19,465 bases of DNA, taken from positions 1 through 19,465 of the forward strand of contig JBJKZS010000114.1 in assembly GCA_045569115.1 (NCBI GenBank). Direction: 5' to 3'. This stretch comes from S15-B10 sp045569115. Its GTDB lineage: Bacteria; Fidelibacterota; Marinisomatia; Marinisomatales; S15-B10. Of the stretch, positions 1-9,400 are shown piece by piece; position 1 is the stretch's first letter; each line of letters starts with the position of its first letter. A model generated the notes under the pieces. It did not search any database. It was not told the origin of the DNA and worked only from the letters and a program-made list of their open reading frames with translations. The translations under genes were made by a program, and so were the position numbers.

Positions 1-2
1 AT

Positions 3-128
3 ACTGTTAAACGTACAATGAATAATGGAAAGCTTAAATTAAAAAAAACTATCAAATCAAAATTTGTCCAGTTAAAGTTTGATATAATGAATTCAAAATT
101 ATATTCTTTCCGATTCCATTCTGGATAA
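3..128 (+). CDS. C-terminal end of an upstream gene (partial, unidentified)
   Basis: One plus-strand frame is open from the first bases of the window to a TAA at 126-128, giving about 41 residues. The residues are lysine-rich with alternating hydrophobics and end in YSFRFHSG. This looks like a terminal beta-strand region, but I do not recognise a family. The other two plus frames stop within the first 21 bases. The next gene starts 21 nt downstream on the same strand, so the two could be co-transcribed. A chance open frame in AT-rich DNA cannot be excluded. Confidence 0.4.
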   Translation, partial: TVKRTMNNGKLKLKKTIKSKFVQLKFDIMNSKLYSFRFHSG

Positions 129-149
129 AAAATAAACTCCTTTATTATT

Positions 150-1139
150 TTGTTTATAAAAAGATTGCTACTTCAATCTTTTGGTTTCATTTATTTTTTA
201 ACAATATTTTTAGGTTGTGAATCAAAAAGCATAAAACTAAAACCAATAGAATGGTCATTAGTTGATTCAGTAGACATTGAAAGTATAAATCAGGACATTA
301 AGGAAGATAGAGCAACTATTGATGTAGGTATTTATTTTCCCTCTAACTTTGATCCAGACTTTAAAAAAGTAACTCTTGAAAATATTATATCTGGTTTTTT
401 GTCAGCTAAGGAAATTTATTCTTCTACGTCTGTTCAGCTAAAATTACTTTGGATCAAGACTGGAAAAGTTGATGCTCGTTTTCTTTCTCTTCAAGCAAAT
501 GAAATTCCTCAAATTCCTCAAACTGAATACACAAATATGTATACTCATATGAAAAGGCACCCATCGATACTAACAAAGCAGGCTTTAGATGCGTTTACCA
601 GTATTATCGAACCAAACCCTGATAATCACCGTACGATCTATCTCATAGCATTGCAGGAGGTGTTTTTTCCTTTTTTAGAGGTTTCAGAAGGACGTAATTG
701 GATGATAAAAACGGTTCGAACAGGAGGTTTGTCATTTCCCTCCTATTCATATTGCAATACTATCCCAAAAAAACTCAGAGGTGTAATTACATTAACAAAT
801 CTATCTAGACCAGATCGTCTAAGAAGGACAATAGCCCATGAAATTGGTCATAAAGCAATTAATGTAAGCCATGAGTATGGTGAAATTAATCCTCAGCATG
901 AGATATATGATGAAGGAGGTTTAATGGTTTATGGAAATGGTGAAGAAATAGGCTCAGGGAAAAAAGGACGTTGGCATAGTGAGCGCCTAATGATTTCTCC
1001 CTTTATTTACCGTTACGATAAAAATGGTAATAAAACATGGAATAATGACTATGAAGAAGGAGGTCATTATTATGACCCTATATATGGTGATTACGCGATT
1101 CTTTTTAAAGGATCACTTGAGATAGATGAAGATTGGTGA
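150..1139 (+). CDS. Lipoprotein with HExxH zinc-metallopeptidase motif
   Basis: Predicted envelope lipoprotein. A basic start (FIKR), a hydrophobic stretch and an imperfect lipobox F20-L21-G22-C23 are visible. The start is TTG with no clear Shine-Dalgarno; an in-frame TAA at 126-128 prevents a longer protein and no ATG gives the full signal peptide. The core holds HEIGH at residues 230-234 (zinc ligands H230 and H234, catalytic E231). H241 or E242 could be a third ligand, and M259 in a GGLMVYG turn resembles the Met-turn of zincins. The H-to-H spacing (six residues between H234 and H241) is not the metzincin HExxHxxGxxH, so the peptidase family is unassigned. Substrate unknown. The gene converges on the minus-strand operon with only 2 nt between stop codons, and no terminator hairpin is seen there. 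Confidence 0.8.
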   Translation: MFIKRLLLQSFGFIYFLTIFLGCESKSIKLKPIEWSLVDSVDIESINQDIKEDRATIDVGIYFPSNFDPDFKKVTLENIISGFLSAKEIYSSTSVQLKLLWIKTGKVDARFLSLQANEIPQIPQTEYTNMYTHMKRHPSILTKQALDAFTSIIEPNPDNHRTIYLIALQEVFFPFLEVSEGRNWMIKTVRTGGLSFPSYSYCNTIPKKLRGVITLTNLSRPDRLRRTIAHEIGHKAINVSHEYGEINPQHEIYDEGGLMVYGNGEEIGSGKKGRWHSERLMISPFIYRYDKNGNKTWNNDYEEGGHYYDPIYGDYAILFKGSLEIDEDW

Positions 1140-1141
1140 GT

Positions 1142-3973
1142 TCATTTTAATAAAACAATCTTTCTAGTTTGAAACATTGATCCTGTTTTCATGCTAACAA
1201 TATAAACTCCAGCTGCATTTTTTTCCCCTTTGTCATTTTTCCCGTCCCAAACACAAGTATGAAACCCTGCTTCCATATTATTATTTACTAAGGTACGAAT
1301 TCTTTTACCTACTAGGTCGTAAATATCAATTTTTATACTTGATACTTCTGGAAGTTCATAAGGAATTGTAGTTGATGGGTTGAATGGGTTGGGGAAATTA
1401 GGTTTTAAGGCATAATTCTCTGGAAAATTTTCGTTTAAGGGAGTTGATGAACCTGAAGATATCAATTCCATTTCTTTATTATATAGATAGTAGTAAAACA
1501 GCAAATTCTTTTGTCTTTGATCAGCGAGAAAGTTCAATTTTGTTTTTTTTGTTGATTGAGTAGAATTGAATTTTGAGAAATCAATTCTATAGTGATTAAA
1601 AATTTTATTTCGATAAGATAGGAAGACACCTTCTTGAGATAAATTCTTATTTGAAAGAATGAGATCTTCATCAGCATTAATAATAGTTATTTCACCAGAG
1701 ACAACATCAGGTGGCAAAAACATGGTAAAACCATTATCATAGGTAGAAAAATTGGGGGCTATACCAAATTGGTTGGGGACGGCAACATCTTCTTCATTCT
1801 CCTCATTAAACCATCTCCACATTCGTGCAAAAGCCATGGCATCTCTTAAATTAATGATTCCATCCGTTTTGAGGGTGAAATATGGCGGGAAACCTTCTAC
1901 GGGCGCAATATCATCAGTTGGCCAGCGATTCGCAAATTCGCTTATGTCAGAAATATCAATTATTAGGTTATCATCATAATCACCCAAAAGGCGAGTAGCG
2001 AATTTTATGGGTATTTGCTCTGTGACTAACTCATGTGAATCCGTAACATTATTTAGATAAAATGAGATGGTATCTAGACTGGAAAAGGGGGGGCGAGTTT
2101 CAATAGTAAGAATATTGTCTTTTATTTTGTGCCAAAAATTAATAATTGAATCACTCTTTGAAACTCCCAAAATTTCTAATGAAGTTATTTCTTCTGAAAA
2201 TACTATTTCTAATTTAGTAGTATCACTGAGTAGAATTCGTTTTTCATCTTGAGAATCAATTGAAGGTGGAGTTAGATCTACATAGATACCATTGCTTAAT
2301 TCAATGATTTGATTTCCAGCTACATCAGTAGTTTTAACAGCAATTTTATAAGTTTTATCATCCTCAAGTGACAAGCCTGGTAAAAACAATGTTGAATCAT
2401 TATCGGGGGTTTTCCATTCTATTACGGGAACATTGTCTGGATCGAAAACATTAATTTCATAATTAGATATTCCACTAAGTGAATCAGTAAATCCATACCA
2501 GTATGCTACAAGGCTAGAATTAAAATTGATCCAAGATTGATCTGATAAATCATTAAGAATGAAATAAAAAGGAGTAACATCTCTAACGATTCCTGGAATT
2601 GGGTCGGTAACATCAATAATAATTCCATTAGAACTAATTGCATTTGACTTATTACCAGCAAGATCAGTGGCAAATACAGTAAAGTAATAAGTTGAATTTT
2701 CTTCAAGGGACAATCCTGTTTGAGTAAAAGAATTTTGAATAGGGATTATTTTTGGAAGGACAATATTTGAGTCACCTGGTGATGTACCTATGCTGTAAGT
2801 ATAAGATTGAATACTACTAGCAACTCCACTACTGATAATATCTGAGAAACCACTCCAGTTTGATGAGAGTTCTTCGACTGAATTTGAATAATCTAGATCA
2901 GTATCTGGCTCTATGGACCCATCATTAACAGAGCCAAAATTAGGTGCTGTAAGATCTATAACTAAACCGTTAGATGTAGTTGTGTCTGATTTTCCTGTAA
3001 AATCTGTACCTCTAACACTGATGAAATAAGTAAAACCTTCAATTAGATTAAGTCCAGCATGAGTTTTTCCTGTCCCTGTAACGGAAACCCACGGAATGGT
3101 GTTTTTTAGATCAGAAAGAGAAGTTCCAATAGCATATTCATAACTTATACTTCCGTTATCAGTAAATTCATCCCAATTAAAAGAAATCTTATCTCTTTTA
3201 TTCCACCAATCAACATCTGTTGATTCACCATCCCTAATTCCACCAGCTACAGGCTTTGAAAATGGTATGGATGATATCTCATTAGAATAGGAACTGATGT
3301 TTCCTAATAAATCTTCAGCTATCATTCTATAATAATATGTTGTATCATTTGAAAGAGGTGTTATCGTTTCAGATAATTGAGATATTAATGAAATAGTTGA
3401 TATAGTAGTTGTAGGGGCTTTTCCTGTTCCGCCGTAAATAATGTATTTAGAAAAATCTGCTTCAGAATTTGATGCCCAGGATAGCGTGATGGATTGATTG
3501 TCAGCAACAGCGATCAATCCACTAGGTGCGTCAGGTGCTAAACCATCAATTATAAATGTTTGGTCATTTTCAAGATTCGCTATTGGTGCAAAGTTAATCA
3601 TAACATTGCCTTGATTATCAAGAATGGAAGGGGATGATCCATTAGCACTTAATGTTATACTTTTAACAGATAGTTGCGAGGTTTCATCTCCACGCTGTAC
3701 GATATATGTTGAAGATGCTGAAAGAGAAGCTGTTGCAAATGCTTCAATATATATAGATCGGTCCGTATCACCAGTTTCTAATACAATTTCTAATCTTGCA
3801 TCAATTAGTGAGACAGCTTTACTGAAATTCAGAGTTATATTGATGCTGCTTCCCAAATTATAACTTCCAGCATCTGTTGTGGAAGTAATAGATGAAATCT
3901 CAGGAGCTGTAGTTTGGCTACATAGGCTTGAAACAAAAATTAGAAGGTATACTTTACTGACTTTTCCAAACAT
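1142..3973 (-). CDS. Secreted multidomain protein: Ig/FN3 domains, dockerin-like module, T9SS-type sorting domain
   Basis: A 943-residue extracellular protein with signal peptide at residues 1-19 (hydrophobic YLLIFVSSLCS). Approximate domains in order: bacterial Ig-like with a FSKAV core, 22-145; fibronectin III with SITLSW and TYYYRM, 146-234; three related FN3/Ig-like modules, each ending in D-[LV]-T-[AD]-P or DLTPP, 240-343, 344-456 and 458-568; an Ig-like module with VFSEEI, 570-655; a dockerin-like module, 662-722. The first calcium loop of the dockerin (DYDDNLIIDISD) keeps positions 1, 3, 5, 9 and 12; the second (TDGIINLRD) is degenerate at positions 1 and 3. The C-terminus, 856-943, has NFPNPFNPSTTIPYEL followed by a FlgD-like Ig fold ending in RKIVLLK, which fits type IX secretion sorting. 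Last gene of a minus-strand operon, overlapping the cohesin lipoprotein by 20 nt. Ligand and function unknown; the overlap implies translational coupling. Confidence 0.88.
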   Translation of the reverse strand: MFGKVSKVYLLIFVSSLCSQTTAPEISSITSTTDAGSYNLGSSINITLNFSKAVSLIDARLEIVLETGDTDRSIYIEAFATASLSASSTYIVQRGDETSQLSVKSITLSANGSSPSILDNQGNVMINFAPIANLENDQTFIIDGLAPDAPSGLIAVADNQSITLSWASNSEADFSKYIIYGGTGKAPTTTISTISLISQLSETITPLSNDTTYYYRMIAEDLLGNISSYSNEISSIPFSKPVAGGIRDGESTDVDWWNKRDKISFNWDEFTDNGSISYEYAIGTSLSDLKNTIPWVSVTGTGKTHAGLNLIEGFTYFISVRGTDFTGKSDTTTSNGLVIDLTAPNFGSVNDGSIEPDTDLDYSNSVEELSSNWSGFSDIISSGVASSIQSYTYSIGTSPGDSNIVLPKIIPIQNSFTQTGLSLEENSTYYFTVFATDLAGNKSNAISSNGIIIDVTDPIPGIVRDVTPFYFILNDLSDQSWINFNSSLVAYWYGFTDSLSGISNYEINVFDPDNVPVIEWKTPDNDSTLFLPGLSLEDDKTYKIAVKTTDVAGNQIIELSNGIYVDLTPPSIDSQDEKRILLSDTTKLEIVFSEEITSLEILGVSKSDSIINFWHKIKDNILTIETRPPFSSLDTISFYLNNVTDSHELVTEQIPIKFATRLLGDYDDNLIIDISDISEFANRWPTDDIAPVEGFPPYFTLKTDGIINLRDAMAFARMWRWFNEENEEDVAVPNQFGIAPNFSTYDNGFTMFLPPDVVSGEITIINADEDLILSNKNLSQEGVFLSYRNKIFNHYRIDFSKFNSTQSTKKTKLNFLADQRQKNLLFYYYLYNKEMELISSGSSTPLNENFPENYALKPNFPNPFNPSTTIPYELPEVSSIKIDIYDLVGKRIRTLVNNNMEAGFHTCVWDGKNDKGEKNAAGVYIVSMKTGSMFQTRKIVLLK

Positions 3974-4505
3974 CTATTATACCGGGAAGTTTAGTCTTAA
4001 TTTTTATTGGATTGTCATTTTGATCTACAAATTCTGTACTGTCTGTGTACTGGATAATTATTTTACCAGGAACATTTGCTCTAATTTCAATATTTGCGAG
4101 ACTACCAGTTTCTGAACCAGTTTCAAGACTGTCTAAACCATAGGATGTTGTATAAATATCTAAAATACCTGATAGTGTATCATTATTATAATTAAAGAAT
4201 GGTTCTGTAGTTGAATTAAGCAGTTCCCCAGGAAGAACAGAGCTTATATTAATTTTTTGTTTCTCATAATTAATCTGAATGTGAGCGCCGCTAAGTTCAT
4301 TAACTTCCATAGCATAAACTCCTAATGTAATGGTTTCACCAGTTTGAATAGAAACGCTGTCTGGAAAAAAAACTAATGCTGGTAGACTTACGCCAATTAG
4401 TTTTGATTCAACAACATCTAATGGATTGTCAAAACTTTTTACTGGAAGTTTTTCACAACCGAATAAAAGTATTAAAATGGAAATTAATAATTTAATTGAG
4501 TGCAA
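3954..4505 (-). CDS. Cohesin-domain lipoprotein
   Basis: A 183-residue predicted lipoprotein with lipobox L14-F15-G16-C17 directly after a hydrophobic signal, then the FDNPLD motif common after the lipid cysteine in FCB-group surface lipoproteins. Residues about 40-175 match a cohesin beta-sandwich: SVSIQTGETITLGVYAMEV, an LSGAHIQINYE strand, a VLPGELL turn, GILDIYTTSYG, a G-SLANIEIRA strand and a final FVDQNDNPIKI strand. Cohesins bind dockerin modules, and the next gene carries a dockerin-like module. The start codon is TTG, chosen because GAGG lies 7 nt upstream and the signal peptide begins there. It overlaps the upstream gene by 14 nt and the downstream gene by 20 nt, so the three genes are probably translated together. 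Cohesin family assignment is by pattern only. Confidence 0.8.
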   Translation of the reverse strand: MHSIKLLISILILLFGCEKLPVKSFDNPLDVVESKLIGVSLPALVFFPDSVSIQTGETITLGVYAMEVNELSGAHIQINYEKQKINISSVLPGELLNSTTEPFFNYNNDTLSGILDIYTTSYGLDSLETGSETGSLANIEIRANVPGKIIIQYTDSTEFVDQNDNPIKIKTKLPGIIDVWKSQ

Positions 4506-5493
4506 GTATAAGCCTCAATTGGAATTCGTTTTTTATATGATGGTGCGAAAACCTTATGGAAATATCATCAAGAATCTCATCAGTTGAAGGCGATATAAGA
4601 TAAGCATGAAAAATATTTAGTATCCATAAGCTTGATATAATGTTGGTAATTTTCTTTCGCTCATTAATCGATGATTTTGCTAAATCATAAGTTTTTATCA
4701 TTTCATTACGATAATTATCAATATCATTGACATCAGTTGATGTAAGATAAAGGTCTTCGTATTGATAGTATTCATCATAAGAATCTTTCCATGTCAAATA
4801 TTCACTTAAAGCAAATGAGCCTAGTATAAGTTGGGTAGAGAGCCAAGCTCCACCGGTTAATTTATTTTTAAGGTAGTACTGACCTAAACCAGGCACTGCG
4901 GTAGAAAGTAGGGTGGCCTTAAGACGTGTTCTTTTTTCAGTAATTCCTTGTAAGGCTAAAGATCTTTCATCGATATATTCGTGTTGTCTTTGTACCTCAG
5001 GAGGCTGAGGTATATTTAAAATCACATAAGCCATATATTCCACTTCATTGAAAAGACTTTCTTCTTCACCACTAAAATCAAATTCATGTGAATTAGTAAC
5101 AGTATCAGATTCAATATTAATTAAAAGTCCTTTTATTCGATAGATTTCATCATCTTTCCAAATAGAAGAAACAATTACTTCTTCCGCATTCAATAGTCCT
5201 CCGATTTCTTTACCACACCATTCCTCAGCACACCATCGATTATTAACTTTGTCTCCCTCTAAAATATCTCGAACAGATTCGGCTGGTATAATGTCTCGTC
5301 CTATTTTTGCTGATATAATTTCTCTGAATTGTTCTGATAAGGTTAGGATTGTTTCATCGGATATCTCTAATGGTGCAATATCTAATACGGCTAACTGTTG
5401 AGATTTAATTGATGATAATACTACAAAAGCAATCAATAATATACATTTATGGAATAAATTAAGATTACCTTCTATATGTTCTATTTTATTCAT
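4492..5493 (-). CDS. CsgG/TolB-like N-domain fused to DUF5683-like membrane domain
   Basis: A 333-residue envelope protein. A hydrophobic signal (residues 14-31, CILLIAFVVLSSIKSQ) follows an 11-residue leader. Residues 33-160 begin with LAVLDIAP and have a LSEQFREIIS helix, like the CsgG/FlgT/TolB N-domain that senses or assembles outer-membrane structures. Around residue 200 comes STAVPGLGQYYLKNKLTGG, the signature of DUF5683-type small membrane proteins, then hydrophobic segments at about 215-230 and 285-305. The ATG start has a weak upstream GATAGGG. It is the first gene of the minus-strand operon and overlaps the cohesin gene by 14 nt. A role in surface assembly or export of the downstream products is inference from context. 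Two Cys in the WCAEEWCG segment could form a disulfide. Confidence 0.75.
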   Translation of the reverse strand: MNKIEHIEGNLNLFHKCILLIAFVVLSSIKSQQLAVLDIAPLEISDETILTLSEQFREIISAKIGRDIIPAESVRDILEGDKVNNRWCAEEWCGKEIGGLLNAEEVIVSSIWKDDEIYRIKGLLINIESDTVTNSHEFDFSGEEESLFNEVEYMAYVILNIPQPPEVQRQHEYIDERSLALQGITEKRTRLKATLLSTAVPGLGQYYLKNKLTGGAWLSTQLILGSFALSEYLTWKDSYDEYYQYEDLYLTSTDVNDIDNYRNEMIKTYDLAKSSINERKKITNIISSLWILNIFHAYLISPSTDEILDDISIRFSHHHIKNEFQLRLILALN

Positions 5494-5612
5494 ACCCTAT
5501 CAATTTACGCCATGTATGGAAAAAGTCCTTAATTGGTAAAAGTAAGCACGGAAACAATAAAATTAGTCTTGATTTTGAAAATCGACATTAGAACTTTTTA
5601 AGTTAAAAGGTA
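5494..5612. promoter_or_regulatory. Divergent intergenic region with two short palindromes
   Basis: This 119-bp gap separates the minus-strand operon from the plus-strand hydrolase, so promoters for both should lie here. I cannot identify reliable -35/-10 boxes. Two perfect short palindromes are visible: GATTTT-G-AAAATC at 5571-5583, and AACTT-TTT-AAGTT at 5592-5604 directly before the AAAAGG ribosome binding site of the hydrolase. They could be operator sites or chance features of AT-rich DNA. Confidence 0.3.
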
Positions 5613-6380
5613 ATGAAATTTAAATTTATTCTTTATATCCTTATTCTTTTTTCATCAGAAATATTTAGCCAAGATTTTTCGCCGACTATCTATTCTAATG
5701 ATTTGCAATTGGGTGAGGAAGTAAAGGCTTCTGGAAAAAAACTTATGTCTCAAGAAAATGGTTTTATTCTTATTTCTAATGAATCAAGCTTTAACGAAGA
5801 AACATTAATTGTTGGAGTTCATGGGGGGAAATCAGAAGGGTATGAATGGATTTATGGGTTAAAAGCTTTGTCCAATGAGTATAAAAACACCTATTTTTAT
5901 AGATATAATTGGAATGTTTGCCCAGATAGCGCTGCAATAGATTTTTCCCATGAATTAACTACTCTTATTGGATTAACCGAAGGAGTAGAAAGAATAGTTG
6001 TTTTTGGTCATAGTTATGGTGGAATAGTAGTAACGGTTCTTGCATCAAAGCTACACTTCAATATTCCTATTGAAATCCATTCAATTGCTTCGCCATTACG
6101 CGGTTATTCAAGTCTTCTAAAAAGATGCGAAATTGAAACCAAGAGAGATGGTTACCTTGATTTCAAACCATGGAAAAAAAATATAACACATTTTCAATGG
6201 CGAACTCAACATAAGCTTGATGGGGCTTTTAGAAAAATGAAAGAAGATCCTCAGCAGGTTGATCTTTATGACAGCAATGTTACTTTATTGCCTGAAAGTA
6301 TGAATGGAAGAAGGCTTGGCCATAATTGGTCAATTACTTGGGTAGTAGATGAATTCCTACGAATTCCTCATAAACTTTAA
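5613..6380 (+). CDS. Secreted alpha/beta hydrolase (lipase/esterase-like)
   Basis: A 255-residue protein with an N-terminal signal peptide (FKFILYILILFSSEIFSQ). The alpha/beta-hydrolase fold is indicated by the oxyanion-hole motif H70-G71-G72 after a hydrophobic strand (LIVGVHGG), and by the nucleophile elbow G-H-S134-Y-G-G. The likely catalytic histidine is H237 in RRLGHNW near the C-terminus; D217 or D220 could be the acid. It most resembles short esterases/lipases or PGAP1-like hydrolases; substrate unknown. AAAAGG just upstream of the ATG serves as ribosome binding site. The giant repeat protein starts 49 nt downstream on the same strand with no terminator in between, so the two may form an operon. 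Confidence 0.82.
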   Translation: MKFKFILYILILFSSEIFSQDFSPTIYSNDLQLGEEVKASGKKLMSQENGFILISNESSFNEETLIVGVHGGKSEGYEWIYGLKALSNEYKNTYFYRYNWNVCPDSAAIDFSHELTTLIGLTEGVERIVVFGHSYGGIVVTVLASKLHFNIPIEIHSIASPLRGYSSLLKRCEIETKRDGYLDFKPWKKNITHFQWRTQHKLDGAFRKMKEDPQQVDLYDSNVTLLPESMNGRRLGHNWSITWVVDEFLRIPHKL

Positions 6381-6429
6381 GTTCGATTTGGATTGATACT
6401 AACTTCGGTGGTGTTTAAACTATCCCGCC

Positions 6430-9400
6430 GTGGTAAGGCTCTTAGTTTTTAGTTTATTTATATCTTCTAATGTGCTTTTTACTAAAGAAAGTGCAGTACG
6501 ATATTTCCGCTCAGAAAAAACCTTCATAAGTGATTCTGATATTTCAATTAAAGATCTGAGATTTAGAAATTATATCGAAGTTCGTTACGATACTTCGGGC
6601 ATTATAACAAAAAAATCATATTTCAAAATAGGAAATAGACTTGATCGCTTTGAAGTATTTGAATATGATAACATGGGTGAGATTTCTGTTAAATCACTCT
6701 TTACTAAGGATAGTACTCTAAGAAAAATTACGCGTTATGGTATTAATGACGCTCCTTCAGAAAAGTTTATTCGATACACGTATGGTTTAAGTAAAGTTCG
6801 TGACTATGATGACAGATTTACCTCTGTTGAATATAATGATACCGGACAAGTTCAAGTTTACAGGTTTTATGATGTTAACGGATTTATGTATGGAGTTATC
6901 GAACTTCAATATAATGATGAAAATATGGTTCGTCAGGAGGATTGGATTCTTATGCCATCTAGGAAAGTTGTCCGGCGATATGTTAAAAATTACGATGAAC
7001 GAACTGGTGAAACAGATATTTGGGAGTATGATTCTACGCTTACTGTTGTTAATTCGATGACGTTGAATTCGGAAGGTAGAGCTCCAATTATTACTATTGA
7101 ATATCCCGCTGATAGCATACCAATAAACACGTCGAATTTATCCTATTATTTAAAAGAGGATCTTGCTAGTGGATTAATTAAGTGGGATTGGATAGGGGGT
7201 AAAAGGGATAGTTTAGGACCTTACTTTTCTAACCTTGTATCATCTGAAAGAAGTCGAGGAAGACATAAAGAAAAAAAACTCCGTAATCCACCTGTCTTAC
7301 AGGATAGTTCAATCTATCAAATAACTTTCTCAGGAATTGGAGAAAGCGGCTATCCGGCTGAGGATATAATATTATCTACAGTAACATTTGATATTACTCC
7401 ACCAAATTATACTATTGACGCTCCAGCATTTACTAATGTGCCTAGAATATCTTATAACCCTAATGAGGCTCTTTCTTCAGCTGAGATAGTTTGGGTATGG
7501 GAAAGGGGAAAAAAAGATGAAACTTCTCCCCATGTCATAGGACTTTCTGAAGGAATGCTACAATCGGGACAAAAAGATTCTGTCATTTTTAGAGAAGACG
7601 TCCAGTTAATAGATGGAACTACTTATTCCGTGCTTTTTCAAGGTAAAGATATGGCTGGGAATAAAGGGCCATTTCTTTCTGTAAATAGCGTTCTTTATGA
7701 CACGACACGACCTGAGTTTACTTGGGACTCTCCTGATAGTGGTGGCTATGCAAATAGTTCTGTGATTAGTTATATTTCTAGTGAGGATCTTTCTAATGCT
7801 CAAATCAAGTGGATCCAAGCTAATATAGATGAAGATGAAGCAGAACCTTATATAATTGATCTGGCAGGAAGCGAACTTGATGGGGGAGAACATTTGTATG
7901 AGGCTCTTTCAAAAAAACCAGAATTAATTAATGGTGGCCTTTATACCATTATAATGACAGGTGAAGACCTTGCTGGGAATACTGCAAATCCTGTTATTAT
8001 CAATAATATTATTTTTGATACAACTCCACCATCTTTATTGGCAATTGCTCCTGAGCCAGGAATTTCAATTAGAAGCGGAGAGGTTATTTATACATTAGAC
8101 GAGGATTTTTCATCAGCAGAAATTGATTGGATTTTGGAGAATGTTGATGGGAAAGATGAGCGAAATATAAAAATTCAACTTACTGATGAAGGATTAAAGT
8201 CTGGAGACCATAGATTGGCTGATTCGACATTTATTGAGAAGCTCACAGATGGTGGAACTTTCACAATAAGATTGACAGGAAGGGATAAAGCAGGAAACGA
8301 AGCCCTGCCTTCGTCAATTGAAAATATTAAGTTTGATGTAACAGCACCTGAATTTGTAGATGTAACTCCAGGTGATTGCACTTTTGTGATGACCTCAGCT
8401 GTAACTTATACTTTAACAGAAAATTTATCTGAAGCTTCTATTATTTGGACACAAGTCGGTGGAGAGCCAGACTTTGCTTCTCCACAGATTATGGATATTC
8501 CATTTGATCATTTAACTGAGGGCTTTCATGATAGCGTAATGGCGAATCAACAACTAGTTCTCCAAGATGGAAGTATTTATGTGATTTCATTTATGGGCGT
8601 CGATGCTGCAGGGAACCGATCCCTTGGAGCATCATCTACAGATGTGATGTATGATATTACTCCACCAGAGATAAATTTAAGTTTTCCAGTAAATGGAAGT
8701 CATGTTCCTACTACAGTCATTTCATATAATTCAAGTGAACGTTTGAAAACGGGGGCTGTTATCTGGGAATGGATTGATGGGAAGCTTGATGTCAGGGCTC
8801 CACATACAATTACTATGAACGGAAATGAGCTTTCTAAGGGCAATCATAACTTTATTGATATGAACCAATCGCCTAATCTTGTTTCAGGTGGAATTTATCG
8901 AGTAACAATTGAAGGTAAAGACTTAAGTGGGAAGGCTTCTGACCCTATAACTGCTATGCGCGTTACATTTGATGATACGCCACCTGAACTATCTATCACT
9001 TCACCAGAAATGGCATCACATCGAAATGCTCCAGCTATTGGATATGAGCTTAGTGAATCTCTGTCATCAGCCTCAGTAGTTTGGGATAGAAAAGATGGTG
9101 CCGAAGATCCGACTTCACCTCATATTTTGTCTCTCGAATCATTTGAATTGTCAGGAGGTTTTCACCCAGATTCATTGCCAGCAAACATTCCTTTTCTTAA
9201 GGACGGTGCTATATACGATTTATACATGGTTGGTGTAGATAGCGCTGGTAATATTTCTGACACAGTATTTGTATCTGATATTAACTATGACATTACTCCA
9301 CCAGTTCTAGAGGTAAATTATCCTATAACTTCAATTCCAACTAGAAATATTGAAGTTTCCTATTCTCTTTCCGAAAATTTAAAATCTGGCGAAATAATTT

